The translations under genes were made by a program, and so were the position numbers. This document shows, one piece after another, positions 14,575 through 25,480 of a stretch of 64,000 nt of DNA (position 1 is its first letter; each line of letters opens with the position of its first letter). Source of the stretch: Paracholeplasma manati. GTDB lineage: Bacteria > Bacillota_I > Bacilli_A > Acholeplasmatales > UBA5453. Where the stretch lies: assembly GCF_025742995.1 (NCBI RefSeq), contig NZ_JAOVQM010000003.1, positions 124,001 through 188,000 of the forward strand. The letters are read 5' to 3'. Under the pieces are notes generated by a model, which was not told the origin of the DNA, made no database searches, and worked only from the letters and a program-made list of their open reading frames with translations.

Positions 14575-17081
14575 AAAAAACATTTATGTTGTTAGTATTA
14601 ACGGTTTTAAGTGTTGTAGCATTGGTCGCTTGTCAAGAAGAAGCCAAGTTGACTAAGATTACGTTCACAGGCGTAACCGACGTTACAGACATCGCTTACG
14701 GTACAGAATTCAACGTTCTTACCGGTGTTAAAGCGATTGGTGACGATAACAAAGATTATACAGACAAAATCACTGTACAATCGGTTGCGACCATTTCAGA
14801 ATCAGGCGTTTTAGATACCCAAGCCGTGGGTGTTGCAGCAGTTAAATATGTCGTAACTGTCGGCAATGTTACCGGTGAAAAATGGCGTTATCTAACCGTA
14901 TTAAACCCAACTGCAGTTGAAGGCGAAATGCTTATCAACGGAGACTTCTCCGGTGGTACAGGAGGATGGACTGACCCGAATGTCAACTACATCGCAGATG
15001 GCGCAGAAATGACCATTTCTGCTGAAGATGGTGCTTTAAAAGTAGAAGTTGTTGCAGGTGCCAACGTTTATACCCCTCGTTTCGGACAAATGAACGTGCC
15101 ATTTGAACTCAACAAAACTTACCAAGTATCCTTCAGAGCGAAATCATCTGTTGAAAAGACCATTAACCTACAAGTTGGTGAATTGTTAACCTCATCTCCT
15201 TGGTTTACAGATTTCAAACCTGGTCAAACTGAAAATAGATTAATTACCACTGAATGGGCAACTTATTCTTACAAGTTCACTCACAAGTTAGACAACAAAC
15301 GTGGTGGTATCTTATTTGAATTAGGTAAATTAGGTAACGATCAAATCAACGCAACTATGTGGTTTGATGACATTGAAATTACCGAATCTACACCAGATGC
15401 AGACACAGTAGCACCTACATTCTCAGGCTTAACCGCTGAAAGATCCGTACTTATTGGTGCATCATTCGACCCACTAGCTGGCGTTACCGCATTTGACGTT
15501 GTTGACGGTGATGTTACTGACAATATCGTTGTTGTCATTAAAGACGCTTCACAAGCTGTTGTTACTGCAGTAGATACTTCAGTTGAAGGCACATTCACAT
15601 TAGAATATGCGATTGAAGACGAAGCTGGCAATGAAGCAACCTTCACAGTTACCTTATCCGTATTAGGTATGTTATTCTCTGAAACAAACGTTCTTAAGAA
15701 TGGTGACTTCGCAGCACCAATCAATGAAACCACACCAGAATGGACCACATGGGGTCAAGACTGGGGTAATGTCGCTGTATTTACAGGTTCTATCGTAGAT
15801 GGCGCTTACCAAATGGACATTACAAATCCTGGTGATGCAGGTACTTGGTCTGTTCAATTCGTTCAAAAAGTTGATCTCGTTGAAGGTGTCACATACCGTG
15901 CGTCCTTTGATGTGAAATCTTCTGTAGCAAGAGACATTGACTTTGTGGTTACTCAAGACGTTACTTATTATGAACACTTCAAACAAGCTGGTATTCAATT
16001 AACCACTGAATTCCAAACATTCCAATATGTATTTACAGTCGATAAGACCACTGATAATACGAAGTTTGAATTTGATTTAGGTGCTACACCAAACGCTGCA
16101 CCTTCAATCATTACTTTTGATAACATTAAGTTACAAGAAGCAGTGTTAGATCCACTACTAGTCAATACAGAATTTGACGCCCTTGGATGGCAAGGTTTCT
16201 ACAACGATTGGGAAGGCTCAATGGCATCTCTATCTGTTGTTAATGGCGAATTCAAGTATTCATTGACTAAGTATACCAATGGTTCTGCAGGTTACTTACT
16301 ACAATTAATCTATGGTACTAAATTAGTCCTTGAACCAAACACAACTTATACATTCACATTCGATGCATATGCATCTAAAGATTTAACATTGAACCCATTC
16401 TTCACTCAAGGGGATGCTGCTGGTTGGAACAATATCGTTACTTCCGGTACAGTCGCAATCACAACCACTAAGGCTACTTATACTGTGACTGCAACTACAG
16501 GTGAAGGCGTTGCGTTACCATTCGAACTTAAGTTTGAATTCGGTACACAATTCGCACCGTTTGAATCTGGTGATGAATACATTATGTGGGATAACCTATC
16601 CTTCAAGAAGGCTGAAGGCCCTGAATTATTAATGAATGGTTCTGCACAAGAAGTCTTACAATGGACTTATGACAACTCCGGTGGTGCTACTGGTAACATG
16701 CAATTAGTTGATGGTAAAGCTGTTGTTACAGTTGAAACCTTAGGCGCAGCATATCAACCTCATATGTACCAAATGCTTTCTGGCTTAAAAGCTGGTAACT
16801 ACATGCTTAAAGTGGTTGTTAGTTCTTCAGTTGCTAGAGACCTTAGAGTAAACTTTGTAGTTCCTGCATGGGGTTATTCATCCATTATCCCTGGTGGATC
16901 ACATGATTTCGCAGTTGAAGTAGACACTGAAAAAGTCGTTTACGTGCCATTCACAGTCGCTAATGACATCACTGATCAAGTGAAGTTTGAATTTGACTTT
17001 GGTACACTTGGTGGCGAACTCATCAGCTTACCTGGTACATTCACCATTTCTGAAATTCTACTTTACCAAGTCATAGCATAG
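14571..17081 (+). CDS. Surface lipoprotein with four carbohydrate-binding modules and an Ig-like domain
   Basis: An 836-residue lipoprotein: signal peptide with lipobox LVAC (Cys21). After a short beta domain (about 25-110) come a CBM4/9-type module starting at LINGDF (about 119-270), an Ig-like domain of the DUF5011 type (about 275-365; FDVVDGDVTDNI and YAIEDEAGNEATF), and three more CBM-like modules beginning near residues 372, 528 and 685 (VLKNGDF, LLVNTEF, LLMNGSA). Each ends with a W/FD-N-I strand. No catalytic motif is visible. It probably holds beta-glucan at the cell surface for the GH16 lipoprotein and transporter. It is translationally coupled to the phosphorylase gene. Family assignment of each module is by pattern only. 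Confidence 0.8.
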   Translation: MKKTFMLLVLTVLSVVALVACQEEAKLTKITFTGVTDVTDIAYGTEFNVLTGVKAIGDDNKDYTDKITVQSVATISESGVLDTQAVGVAAVKYVVTVGNVTGEKWRYLTVLNPTAVEGEMLINGDFSGGTGGWTDPNVNYIADGAEMTISAEDGALKVEVVAGANVYTPRFGQMNVPFELNKTYQVSFRAKSSVEKTINLQVGELLTSSPWFTDFKPGQTENRLITTEWATYSYKFTHKLDNKRGGILFELGKLGNDQINATMWFDDIEITESTPDADTVAPTFSGLTAERSVLIGASFDPLAGVTAFDVVDGDVTDNIVVVIKDASQAVVTAVDTSVEGTFTLEYAIEDEAGNEATFTVTLSVLGMLFSETNVLKNGDFAAPINETTPEWTTWGQDWGNVAVFTGSIVDGAYQMDITNPGDAGTWSVQFVQKVDLVEGVTYRASFDVKSSVARDIDFVVTQDVTYYEHFKQAGIQLTTEFQTFQYVFTVDKTTDNTKFEFDLGATPNAAPSIITFDNIKLQEAVLDPLLVNTEFDALGWQGFYNDWEGSMASLSVVNGEFKYSLTKYTNGSAGYLLQLIYGTKLVLEPNTTYTFTFDAYASKDLTLNPFFTQGDAAGWNNIVTSGTVAITTTKATYTVTATTGEGVALPFELKFEFGTQFAPFESGDEYIMWDNLSFKKAEGPELLMNGSAQEVLQWTYDNSGGATGNMQLVDGKAVVTVETLGAAYQPHMYQMLSGLKAGNYMLKVVVSSSVARDLRVNFVVPAWGYSSIIPGGSHDFAVEVDTEKVVYVPFTVANDITDQVKFEFDFGTLGGELISLPGTFTISEILLYQVIA

Positions 17082-17090
17082 GAGATATCT

Positions 17091-18533
17091 ATGAAAAAAT
17101 TATTCGCACTACTCGTTATTTCATTATTTGCATTGACACTCGCCGCTTGTAATGGCGGCGGTGGCAATACTGTTAAATACATTGAACTAACTTACGCTGA
17201 CTGGGGTGATCCAGTGTTCAATCAACGTATGATTGACAAATTCATGGAAAAATACCCTAACATCACTGTTACATTAAGACAGGACATTACCGGTTCAGGT
17301 GCAACCTTTACTGGGAACCTCGTAACAGCAGCACAAGCTGGTCTATTACCTGACGTATTCGCAACCGATAACGTACCAACCGTCGTTAGAGCTGGTTTGA
17401 CCTTAGACGTTGCTGATTTATGGGACGCTGACTCAGATACCACCATGGTATATGAAGATGTCGCTAAAACTGCGGTTTATAACGGCCACAGATATGCGGT
17501 ACCTAGTTTCCAATTCTTAAAAGGTATTTTCATTAATTTGGATATTTTTGAAGAATCTGGTCTACAATCCGTTACTGGCAAGTATCGTTTAGACGCTGAT
17601 GGTTATCCTGTCAAAGACTGGACCCATTCAGAATTCGTTGAAATTGCAAAAGCAATTACCAACTATGATATTCAAAACGTTGAAAACTTAGTCATCGGTT
17701 TTGATACATGGTACGGTTCACCAGACTTCCAACAAGTATGGCCAATGATGAACTCCACCCGTTTCGGTTACGATACATGGGATGGCGAAAAGTTCAACTA
17801 TACCTCCACTGAATGGATTGATGCGATGCGTGCTAAAGTTGAAATCGACAACTACGAACTCAACTTAGGTGTGACTTCACGTTATCCAACTGCTGACTGG
17901 GAAAATACCCCTGCACTTCAAACCTATGTCATCCAATCCGGTTATGCCGCAATGGATATCGAAGGTTCATGGCAATTCTGGGTCATCCAAGAAGCACAAG
18001 ATCAAGGAATCAACATGGGCTTCTGGCCTTATCCATCGGGTTCCGAAGGATTATTCCCACCAACCATTCTTGACTACCAAGCCATTTCTAGCCAAACTGC
18101 TCACCCAGAAGAAGCTTATCTACTTGCTAAATGGATGACATTTGGACAAGACGGATGGAACGCTCGTTTAGATTTATATGAAGATGACAAAGCCGCTGCA
18201 GAAGCTGCTGGTCAAACCCCTAAATATCTAGACCGCTTCCCAGTAGCTGCTTATCCTGGCGTTTGGGAAAGAGTTGCTGACTTAGTCGACGGTATCCCTG
18301 GTATTGAATACACATTGGACAGAATTGAAAATGCACGTCCTGACCTTGACAAATGGTTAGCCGGTTATAAAGATTTCTGGGCATGGGTAAGCGATACTGA
18401 AAACAACCCTTGGAGCTGGACTGCATTACAAACTGCTGGTCCTAACTCAGTAGCTGCATTCGCAGAACAATGGAATTTAAAAGCAAATGAATTGGTACAA
18501 CAAGAAATTGCCAATTTAGGTAAAGACGAATAA
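17091..18533 (+). CDS. ABC-transporter solute-binding lipoprotein (sugar, family 1)
   Basis: A 480-residue lipoprotein with lipobox LAAC (Cys20) followed by a Gly-rich linker, then a family 1 sugar-binding fold: YADWGDPVFNQRMIDKFMEKYP at the start of the mature domain and GYAAMDIEGSWQF in the second lobe. It should capture oligosaccharide at the membrane for one of the two permease pairs downstream. Aromatic residues are plentiful, consistent with glucan binding. It follows the CBM lipoprotein after 9 nt with GGAG upstream, and precedes a strong hairpin lacking a T tract, which may raise its mRNA level above that of the permeases. Confidence 0.9.
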   Translation: MKKLFALLVISLFALTLAACNGGGGNTVKYIELTYADWGDPVFNQRMIDKFMEKYPNITVTLRQDITGSGATFTGNLVTAAQAGLLPDVFATDNVPTVVRAGLTLDVADLWDADSDTTMVYEDVAKTAVYNGHRYAVPSFQFLKGIFINLDIFEESGLQSVTGKYRLDADGYPVKDWTHSEFVEIAKAITNYDIQNVENLVIGFDTWYGSPDFQQVWPMMNSTRFGYDTWDGEKFNYTSTEWIDAMRAKVEIDNYELNLGVTSRYPTADWENTPALQTYVIQSGYAAMDIEGSWQFWVIQEAQDQGINMGFWPYPSGSEGLFPPTILDYQAISSQTAHPEEAYLLAKWMTFGQDGWNARLDLYEDDKAAAEAAGQTPKYLDRFPVAAYPGVWERVADLVDGIPGIEYTLDRIENARPDLDKWLAGYKDFWAWVSDTENNPWSWTALQTAGPNSVAAFAEQWNLKANELVQQEIANLGKDE

Positions 18534-18545
18534 CAAATCCATGAT

Positions 18546-18576
18546 TCAAGAGGGCAACCAACCACTGCCCTCTTGA
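18546..18576 (+). other. Intercistronic hairpin without T tract
   Basis: TCAAGAGGGCA (18546-18556) pairs perfectly over 11 bp with TGCCCTCTTGA (18566-18576) around a 9-nt loop. No T run follows, so it is more likely an mRNA 3'-end stabiliser or processing site that protects the binding-protein message than a full terminator. Confidence 0.75.
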
Positions 18577-18600
18577 TATCATATCTATTGGAGGAAATCT

Positions 18601-21600
18601 ATGATTAAACGCCTGAAAAAAATGAAATGGGTGCGCTTTTTAAGTGAATACTACCAAAAAGTCAAAGCGTTTTTTATTGCTTTTGGCTTCAAAAAGACAT
18701 TGTCGTCTTTAATAGCTTTGGTATTGGTCATTTATGTGGTTGCATCTTTTTTTAGAGTAGCATCAAACGATGTTTTTTTCGATGCGCGCGCACTCACACG
18801 TGCTTATGAGGACAGCGCGACACTCAGTTTGAGTGAACAAACGTATTCCACGGTTAAAAAAGGATATTTATCCCATAATTACACCGAGAGTACCCTCGAG
18901 AAAACGTTTGACCCAATAGATATGACAGGCGCGTTGGTATCGGCACTAGACCCGAGATACCAAGACGCCATCAATGATTATGCGGATTATCGAAACGGGG
19001 CCAATGATACCGTTTCTGCATATCGTAGTCTAAGCGACCAAGTCACCTTTAACGTCGGCGCAATTCCAAGCGGCTTGTATTATATCGCTGTGGACTATTA
19101 TGAATTATCGGAAAGTGTTCAAGCGACACAGGTTGGACTTAGAGTCAATCAAGTATATCCATTCTATGAAGCACGTACCCTCATTTTAGAAAGTGAATGG
19201 GTATTCGATAGTACTGAATTTGAATTAGACCGTTATCAGAATGAAATCCAACCCGGTTCAAGCAAACAACTGGCTTGGAAAACCATGATTTTGCGAGATC
19301 TTAAGGGCATGCATGCCGGATATTTTCAATTTTATTTACAAGCCAATGATGAAATCACTTTAGAACATGTATCTGGTGAATACCTCATTGGACAGGTTCA
19401 TTTCGTTCAAGTGGATGAAACCCCTTCTTATGAAGCGTATTTGAATCAATACCCTAACGCAACCGTGATGAATCAGTTGGTTCAAGTATCGGCTAAAGAT
19501 TTGGCATCCCGTAATGACGCATCGATTCGTCTAAGAGCAGAACGTGACCCATCATCATTACATTACGACACACAATTTTTGAAGATGAACACCATTTTTG
19601 GTGACTCATGGCAAAATGGTGGTCAAGCTGTCACTTATGAAATTGAAGTGGAAACTGCTGGTTTCTATCACATTTCATTCAAATACCGCCAATATATGAT
19701 TAAGGATATGCCTGTGTTCAGAAAGATTTATGTGAATGGTGAAGTCCCATTCGATCTACTTGAAAGCTATGCATTCCCATATACCACGTCATTCATGCAT
19801 CGTACATTGACCGATGAAAACAACGACGCATTGAAGATTTATTTGGAAGCAGGTACCAATACCATCACATTAGAAGCGGTATTGTATCCATATCGAAACA
19901 CCATTGAATCTATTAAATACATTATGTCAGAAATACAAGATTTGGCATTACGTATTAAGAAATATACCTCTGGTGGCACTGACCGCTATCGTGACTGGGA
20001 TATCGAAACTTATTTTCCAAACGCGGAAGGCGATTTACGCTTCTGGGCATTGGAATTAGATCAAATCTATGAAGATTTATTGGTCTTAACCGATACCAAA
20101 GCCCCGTCTGAAATACTTAACTTAAAGGTAGCAGCTACGCGTTTGCGCAGCATCGCTGGTAATGTTAATAAACTGCCTGGTCGTATGGTTCAATTCTCCG
20201 ATGGTGACTCCTCCGTTAACCAAATGCTTGGAGATTTGATGCAACGACTCATGCGTGCTAACCTTGAATTAGAAAGAACCATGGTTCATGGTGATAAAGC
20301 CTTGCCTAAACCGTATGCAAACGTCTTTGTGAGCTCATGGGAAGGCTTAAAACGTTTGGTATTATCCTTCGTGAATAACCCATATTCCACCCAAAGAAGA
20401 GGTGACAATGAATTGGTTGTTTGGGTCAATCACCCACGCCAATACATTGAAATCATGCAAATGATGATTGACCAATCGTATGATGGCGATATGAAAGTGA
20501 CCCTTTCACAAATGCCAGACCAAAATAAACTCATTCTCGCCAATGTGGCTGGTACTTCACCGGACGTGGCGATTGGGGTTGACCACTGGATTCCATACGA
20601 ATTTGCCATTCGTGACGCATCCCTGGATTTACGACAATTCGAAGGTTATGCCGATTTGGTCACCAATTTTACCAAAGGTGCGATGATCCCTTATGTATTT
20701 GAAGATGGCGTTTTTGGTATCCCTGAAACCCAAAACTTCTGGGTAACTTACTATCGTACCGACATTTTAAACTCGATTGGCGTCACTGAAATCCCACAAA
20801 CTTGGGATGAAATCATTGAAATATTACCTTTATTACAAAGTTACGGAATGAATTACTTCGTTCCACTTGCCCAATACGAAGGGTTAAAACCGTTTGTTGC
20901 AACCCTACCATTCATCTATCAATTTGGTGGTGACCTATACGCACCGAATGGTATGTCTACCGCGATCAATAGCGATCAAACCCTCCAAGGGATCCAATTG
21001 ATGAGTAATTTATACACCTTGTATAATTTACCTCAACGTGTAGCGTCGTTCTATAATCAATTTAGATATGGTACCTTGCCAATTGGTATTTCCGATTTAT
21101 CCAGCTATATTTTACTATCCACCGCCGCATCTGAACTCGATGGTTTATGGTCCATGGACTTACACCCAGGGGTTTATAATGAACTCACAGATGAAATCGT
21201 TCGATACTCTGCCGTCGGTGCGCAAGCGTCGATGATTCTATCTTCCACAAAGAACAAAGAAGAATCATGGGATTTCCTGAGCTGGTGGATGTCTACTGAA
21301 GTTCAAAGTGACTTCGCATTCAATTTACAAACCACTTATGGACGTCAATATTTCTGGAATTCTGCCAACGTGAATGCATTTATGAATTCATCGATGCCAG
21401 AACAATTCAAGAATGTCGTTCTTGAACAATGGACTTATGGTATTGAAGCATCTCGTATCCCGGGTGCTTACATGGTTGAACGTGAGCTCTCCAATGCTTG
21501 GAGTAAGGTCGTTTACAATGGTACCAATGTTCGATTAGCGCTAGATGACGCAGTGAGAATCTCTAACCGTGAAATCCTCTATAAGATGGCTGAATTTGGT

Positions 21601-21690
21601 TATGTTGAAAATGGAGTCATCATTAAGAATTACACAGTGCCTTCGATTTATAACATCGATTTGTGGCTAACGGAGGTAAACAATGCTTAA
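18601..21690 (+). CDS. Membrane-anchored fusion of beta-sandwich domains with a solute-binding domain
   Basis: A 1029-residue protein. A basic N-terminus is followed by one membrane helix (about 33-53) instead of a lipobox. Outside, two beta-rich regions follow: about 140-275, and about 340-445, where [12 protein letters not shown] and [11 protein letters not shown] then [11 protein letters not shown] look like a CBM6/35-type jelly roll. A helical spacer (about 470-590) precedes a family 1 solute-binding domain from about residue 602 ([40 protein letters not shown]). I infer a tethered receptor that presents glucan to the permease gene that starts inside its 3' end (8-nt overlap). Family N-terminal domains are unnamed to me; the C-terminal assignment is firm. 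Confidence 0.8.
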   Translation: MIKRLKKMKWVRFLSEYYQKVKAFFIAFGFKKTLSSLIALVLVIYVVASFFRVASNDVFFDARALTRAYEDSATLSLSEQTYSTVKKGYLSHNYTESTLEKTFDPIDMTGALVSALDPRYQDAINDYADYRNGANDTVSAYRSLSDQVTFNVGAIPSGLYYIAVDYYELSESVQATQVGLRVNQVYPFYEARTLILESEWVFDSTEFELDRYQNEIQPGSSKQLAWKTMILRDLKGMHAGYFQFYLQANDEITLEHVSGEYLIGQVHFVQVDETPSYEAYLNQYPNATVMNQLVQVSAKDLASRNDASIRLRAERDPSSLHYDTQFLKMNTIFGDSWQNGGQAVTYEIEVETAGFYHISFKYRQYMIKDMPVFRKIYVNGEVPFDLLESYAFPYTTSFMHRTLTDENNDALKIYLEAGTNTITLEAVLYPYRNTIESIKYIMSEIQDLALRIKKYTSGGTDRYRDWDIETYFPNAEGDLRFWALELDQIYEDLLVLTDTKAPSEILNLKVAATRLRSIAGNVNKLPGRMVQFSDGDSSVNQMLGDLMQRLMRANLELERTMVHGDKALPKPYANVFVSSWEGLKRLVLSFVNNPYSTQRRGDNELVVWVNHPRQYIEIMQMMIDQSYDGDMKVTLSQMPDQNKLILANVAGTSPDVAIGVDHWIPYEFAIRDASLDLRQFEGYADLVTNFTKGAMIPYVFEDGVFGIPETQNFWVTYYRTDILNSIGVTEIPQTWDEIIEILPLLQSYGMNYFVPLAQYEGLKPFVATLPFIYQFGGDLYAPNGMSTAINSDQTLQGIQLMSNLYTLYNLPQRVASFYNQFRYGTLPIGISDLSSYILLSTAASELDGLWSMDLHPGVYNELTDEIVRYSAVGAQASMILSSTKNKEESWDFLSWWMSTEVQSDFAFNLQTTYGRQYFWNSANVNAFMNSSMPEQFKNVVLEQWTYGIEASRIPGAYMVERELSNAWSKVVYNGTNVRLALDDAVRISNREILYKMAEFGYVENGVIIKNYTVPSIYNIDLWLTEVNNA

Positions 21691-22567
21691 ACGTATGAAT
21701 CATCCAGCATGGTTTATTCTCCCGTACTGGATCCTATTCTCACTATTTATCATCATCCCAGTATTGATTGCGATGGGGTTATCGTTCACCTACTTTAACT
21801 CCATTCAAGCACCACGATACATTGGGGTTACCAACTACATTGAATTGATTACGATGGACAACATCTTCATGCAAAACGTATTGCCAAATACCGTTAAGTT
21901 TGCATTGATTGTCGGTCCGATTGGTTATTTACTATCGTTCTTATTGGCATGGATGTTGGCTCAAATTCCACAAAAACCGCGAACGGTTTTGGCCATCATT
22001 TTATATTCCCCATCCTTAACCATGGGGGTTGCGATGGCATCCATGTGGCGTATCATTTTCTCAGGAGACGCGAATGGGTATTTGAATAGCTGGCTCTTAA
22101 ACTGGGGCGTTATTCTCGAACCAATTCAGTTCCTTCAATCCCCACAATACTTGATGAACATCATGATCATAGTCTCTTTATGGAGTAGTATGGGCGTTGG
22201 CTTCTTAGCGATGTTGGCCGGGGTGTTAAACATCGACCAAACCTTGTATGAAGCTGCTTATATTGACGGGATTAAAAACAGAACGCAAGAAATTTTTTAC
22301 ATCACCATTCCACAAATGCGACCACAAATGCTATTCGGTGCCGTTATGGCTGTGGTGGGAACCTTCCAAGCCGGGGGCATTGGGGTCGCCTTATCTGGGT
22401 CGAACCCAACGCCACAATACGCTGGTCAATTGATCGTAAACCACATTGAGGACTTCGGGTTCATTCGATACGCGATGGGTTATGCATCGGCCATCAGCGT
22501 GGTCTTGCTGGCATTGGTCTATATGTTGTCTAAAGTGACACAAAAAATTCTAGGAGAGAGGGATTAA
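21683..22567 (+). CDS. Sugar ABC transporter permease (MalF type), pair 1
   Basis: A 294-residue inner-membrane subunit with six helices. The cytosolic EAA loop for the ATPase is [22 protein letters not shown] (about residues 188-209). The N-terminal [17 protein letters not shown] helix is typical of the CUT1 family. It overlaps the anchored binding-protein gene by 8 nt with GGAGG upstream and precedes its MalG-type partner by 1 nt. No ATPase gene is in the locus, so a shared MsmK/UgpC-like ATPase elsewhere is expected. Confidence 0.92.
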   Translation: MLKRMNHPAWFILPYWILFSLFIIIPVLIAMGLSFTYFNSIQAPRYIGVTNYIELITMDNIFMQNVLPNTVKFALIVGPIGYLLSFLLAWMLAQIPQKPRTVLAIILYSPSLTMGVAMASMWRIIFSGDANGYLNSWLLNWGVILEPIQFLQSPQYLMNIMIIVSLWSSMGVGFLAMLAGVLNIDQTLYEAAYIDGIKNRTQEIFYITIPQMRPQMLFGAVMAVVGTFQAGGIGVALSGSNPTPQYAGQLIVNHIEDFGFIRYAMGYASAISVVLLALVYMLSKVTQKILGERD

Positions 22568-22568
22568 T

Positions 22569-23444
22569 ATGGCTAGTTTCCAAGGCACAAAAATCAATCC
22601 GACGAGCTTCCATCGCAGTCAACTCACCTTTTATGCGTTTTTGATTCCACTATCGATTTTGATGTTATTACCGATTTTATTCATCATCAATCACGCATTC
22701 AAACCCATTTCTGAATTATTTGCGTATCCACCAGCATTTTTCGTTAAGAACCCTACAGTAAACAACTTTACGGAATTGGCACGCATATCGAGTGCATCAG
22801 GGATTCCATTTTCAAGATACTTAATCAACAGCTTATTGATCACTTCGATTGGTGTATTCTTCGCGATTACCATCACTGCACTCAGTGCATATGGTTTATC
22901 TAAATTGCATTTTAGAGGGAAGAAGGTATTGTTTGAAATCAATACGCTCGCACTCATGTTCGTCCCAATCGCAGTCCAAATTCCTAGGTATTTAGTCATT
23001 GCGAGAATGGGCATCATTGACACCTATTTGGCACACATTTTGCCAGTCGTCGTCATGCCAGTAGCGATGTTCTTAATCAAACAATTCATCGACCAAACAC
23101 CGAATGAACTGATCGAATCGGCGAAAATCGATGGCGCATCGGAAATGCAGATTTTCTATCACATCATCGTACCAATCGTTTCACCTGCGATTGCGACAGT
23201 AGGTATCTTGGCGTTCCAAGCCATTTGGAACGATACATCGACATCGACCATCTTCATCACAGACGAGTCGAAACGTACACTTGCCTTTTATATGATGAGT
23301 TTAACCAGTTCCGTCGGGAACAACATCGCAGGTCAGGGGATGGCTGCTGCAGCGAGCTTAATCATGTTCGTACCAAACTTGTTATTGTTCGTATTCTTAC
23401 AGAGTAAAGTCATGAATACCATGGCGCATTCGGGTATCAAATAA
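22569..23444 (+). CDS. Carbohydrate ABC transporter permease (MalG type), pair 1
   Basis: A 291-residue membrane subunit, partner of the preceding permease. Six predicted helices and the EAA loop ESAKIDGASEMQIFYHIIVP (about residues 181-200) identify the CUT1 MalG class. Its stop shares one base with the start of the NHL/YIP1 gene. Substrate is inferred from context as beta-glucan oligosaccharide. Confidence 0.92.
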   Translation: MASFQGTKINPTSFHRSQLTFYAFLIPLSILMLLPILFIINHAFKPISELFAYPPAFFVKNPTVNNFTELARISSASGIPFSRYLINSLLITSIGVFFAITITALSAYGLSKLHFRGKKVLFEINTLALMFVPIAVQIPRYLVIARMGIIDTYLAHILPVVVMPVAMFLIKQFIDQTPNELIESAKIDGASEMQIFYHIIVPIVSPAIATVGILAFQAIWNDTSTSTIFITDESKRTLAFYMMSLTSSVGNNIAGQGMAAAASLIMFVPNLLLFVFLQSKVMNTMAHSGIK

Positions 23445-25480
23445 TGAAAAAGGTCCTGATTGCTGCCCTATTCCTACTCGTTTGTCTCCTCCCAGTCAAC
23501 GTCAAAGCGAACAATGGTATTCCTTATTACACCTTCACGTACTCTTCGACTCAACGTCGAATCGTACCAACTCAAGATGCGTATTTACCACTATCCATTA
23601 CCAATGAAATTGGGGGTTATACCCTCGATTCTCCGGAAGATCTCACGATTGATAAAGACAACAACGTGTACATCGCGGATACGAAAAATGGACGTGTCAT
23701 CAAATACAATTTACAAACCAATGCTGCAACCCTCATTGGCGATGGTTTCTTAACCAGTCCAATGGGTGTCCATGTTGGCTTAGACGGTGCTGTCTATGTG
23801 GTCGATTTTTCTCACAAGAAAGCCTATAAATATGTTTATGACAATGCCAATAATTCGTATGATTTAACCGTCACGTATGAACGTCCTGTCAATTCACCTT
23901 ATTTCGCTCCAACCGATACGTTTGAACCGACAAAAATCATTACCGATTCGGGTAATAACGTCTATATCCTATTGGCTGGTTCCATCAATGGTTTAGCAGA
24001 ATATAAGAACGATGGGGAATTCTTTGGATTCTTTGGGGCCAACCGTATTCCGAATACTTGGGATAACATCATCAAATCGTTATTGTTCGATGAACAACAA
24101 CGTCGTGATTGGTTCAAGATGATTCCTAAAGCACTCAATAACGTCGCCGTTGACCAAGATGGTTTGATTTTGACCATCACCAATGGGCAAGACGGTTATT
24201 TGAAATTAAACATCGCTAACTTGGTGTTTAGCCAATCCAATTGGGGTTTTGATAACCTCATGGACTTGTATGTGGGTCCAAATAATACAATCTTCACCAT
24301 CAACGCCGAAGGTTATATTACCGAATATACCCAAGAAGGACAGACCTTATTCATTTTTGCAGGTCCGGATAAGTCTTCCAATACCAAAGGGTTGTTCAAC
24401 TCACCAACATCGATTGCAGTAGATGCCAGAAACAACATTTACGCCCTCGATAAATCCACATCCTCGTTACAAATTTTCGTGCCAACCGCTTTCGCGGATT
24501 TGGTACATACCGCCATCACTTTATATCAAGCAGGTCGTTATAGTGAATCCGAAGAACCTTGGAAACAAGTCCTTAAGATGAATAGCTTATTCGACTTAGC
24601 AAATAAAGGCATCGGCGATGCGCATTTCGCGAAAGCAGAATATGAACAAGCGATGCACTATTACGCGATTTCAAGACACTTAGAAGGTTATTCTAATGCG
24701 TATTGGGAAGTGCGTAATACCGCGTTACTAGCGGCTGCATCGTGGTTGGTTTATGTCATTTTCGCTTTAATTATTCTATCGATTGTTAACCGTTTCTTGC
24801 CATTCATGAAATACATCAAAGCGCCATTTAAAAAAGCACATGTGTTTATGAAGCGTTTCAAATTATACAATGAATTATTGTTTGGATTCCATGTCATTCG
24901 AAATCCGAATGATGGGTATTATGGCATCAAACGTGAAGGCAAAACATCGAATTTATCCGCAACCATTTACTTACTCACATTCTTCTTGATGTACATTGTG
25001 TTTATCTATACCACATCGTTCTTATTCAATGACCGTGTGGTTGCAGAAATCAATGTCTTACAACAAGTCATCACCGTGTTCGTACCATTCTTCTTGTGGG
25101 TCATCGCGAACTACTTGGTATGTAGTATTCGAGATGGTGAAGGTAAATTAAGCGATGTATATCAAGCCAGTGCTTATGCCTTATTACCGATGATCATTGC
25201 TTTACCAATCTTAGCGTTCATTTCCCATGGATTAACCTTAAATGAAGCATTCATTTTTGACTTCCTATTCAACGTATCGATTGGCATCACGGTGATTTAT
25301 CTCATTGTCATGGTCAAAGAAATTCATTTCTATGAGATGAGAAAGACCTTAGGCAATATTTTCATCACCATTTTCACAGCACTCATGATATTATTGATGG
25401 TTTCCATCGTTTACATCCTATTGAGTGAAATTTTACAAGTATTCCTAGACATTTACAGGGAGGTGACCTCACGTGCTTAA
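23444..25480 (+). CDS. NHL beta-propeller, TPR and YIP1-like membrane protein
   Basis: A 678-residue protein with a signal peptide (residues 1-22). Outside it carries NHL-type repeats: SPEDLTIDKDNNVYIADTKN, SPMGVHVGLDGAVYVVDFSH, a degenerate copy and SPTSIAVDARNNIYALDKST, spread over about 50-345. A TPR-like helical pair follows (about 352-412: ALTLYQAGRYSE-like and DAHFAKAEYEQAMHYY), then one helix near 430-450. A C-terminal domain with about five helices (510-670) looks like YIP1 (PF04893-type). The combination is known to me from large sugar-transport loci of Paenibacillus and clostridia, usually beside DUF5696. Its role is unknown: a scaffold, or a glucan-binding part of the importer, is conceivable. 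It sits between the permease pairs. Confidence 0.72.
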   Translation: MKKVLIAALFLLVCLLPVNVKANNGIPYYTFTYSSTQRRIVPTQDAYLPLSITNEIGGYTLDSPEDLTIDKDNNVYIADTKNGRVIKYNLQTNAATLIGDGFLTSPMGVHVGLDGAVYVVDFSHKKAYKYVYDNANNSYDLTVTYERPVNSPYFAPTDTFEPTKIITDSGNNVYILLAGSINGLAEYKNDGEFFGFFGANRIPNTWDNIIKSLLFDEQQRRDWFKMIPKALNNVAVDQDGLILTITNGQDGYLKLNIANLVFSQSNWGFDNLMDLYVGPNNTIFTINAEGYITEYTQEGQTLFIFAGPDKSSNTKGLFNSPTSIAVDARNNIYALDKSTSSLQIFVPTAFADLVHTAITLYQAGRYSESEEPWKQVLKMNSLFDLANKGIGDAHFAKAEYEQAMHYYAISRHLEGYSNAYWEVRNTALLAAASWLVYVIFALIILSIVNRFLPFMKYIKAPFKKAHVFMKRFKLYNELLFGFHVIRNPNDGYYGIKREGKTSNLSATIYLLTFFLMYIVFIYTTSFLFNDRVVAEINVLQQVITVFVPFFLWVIANYLVCSIRDGEGKLSDVYQASAYALLPMIIALPILAFISHGLTLNEAFIFDFLFNVSIGITVIYLIVMVKEIHFYEMRKTLGNIFITIFTALMILLMVSIVYILLSEILQVFLDIYREVTSRA

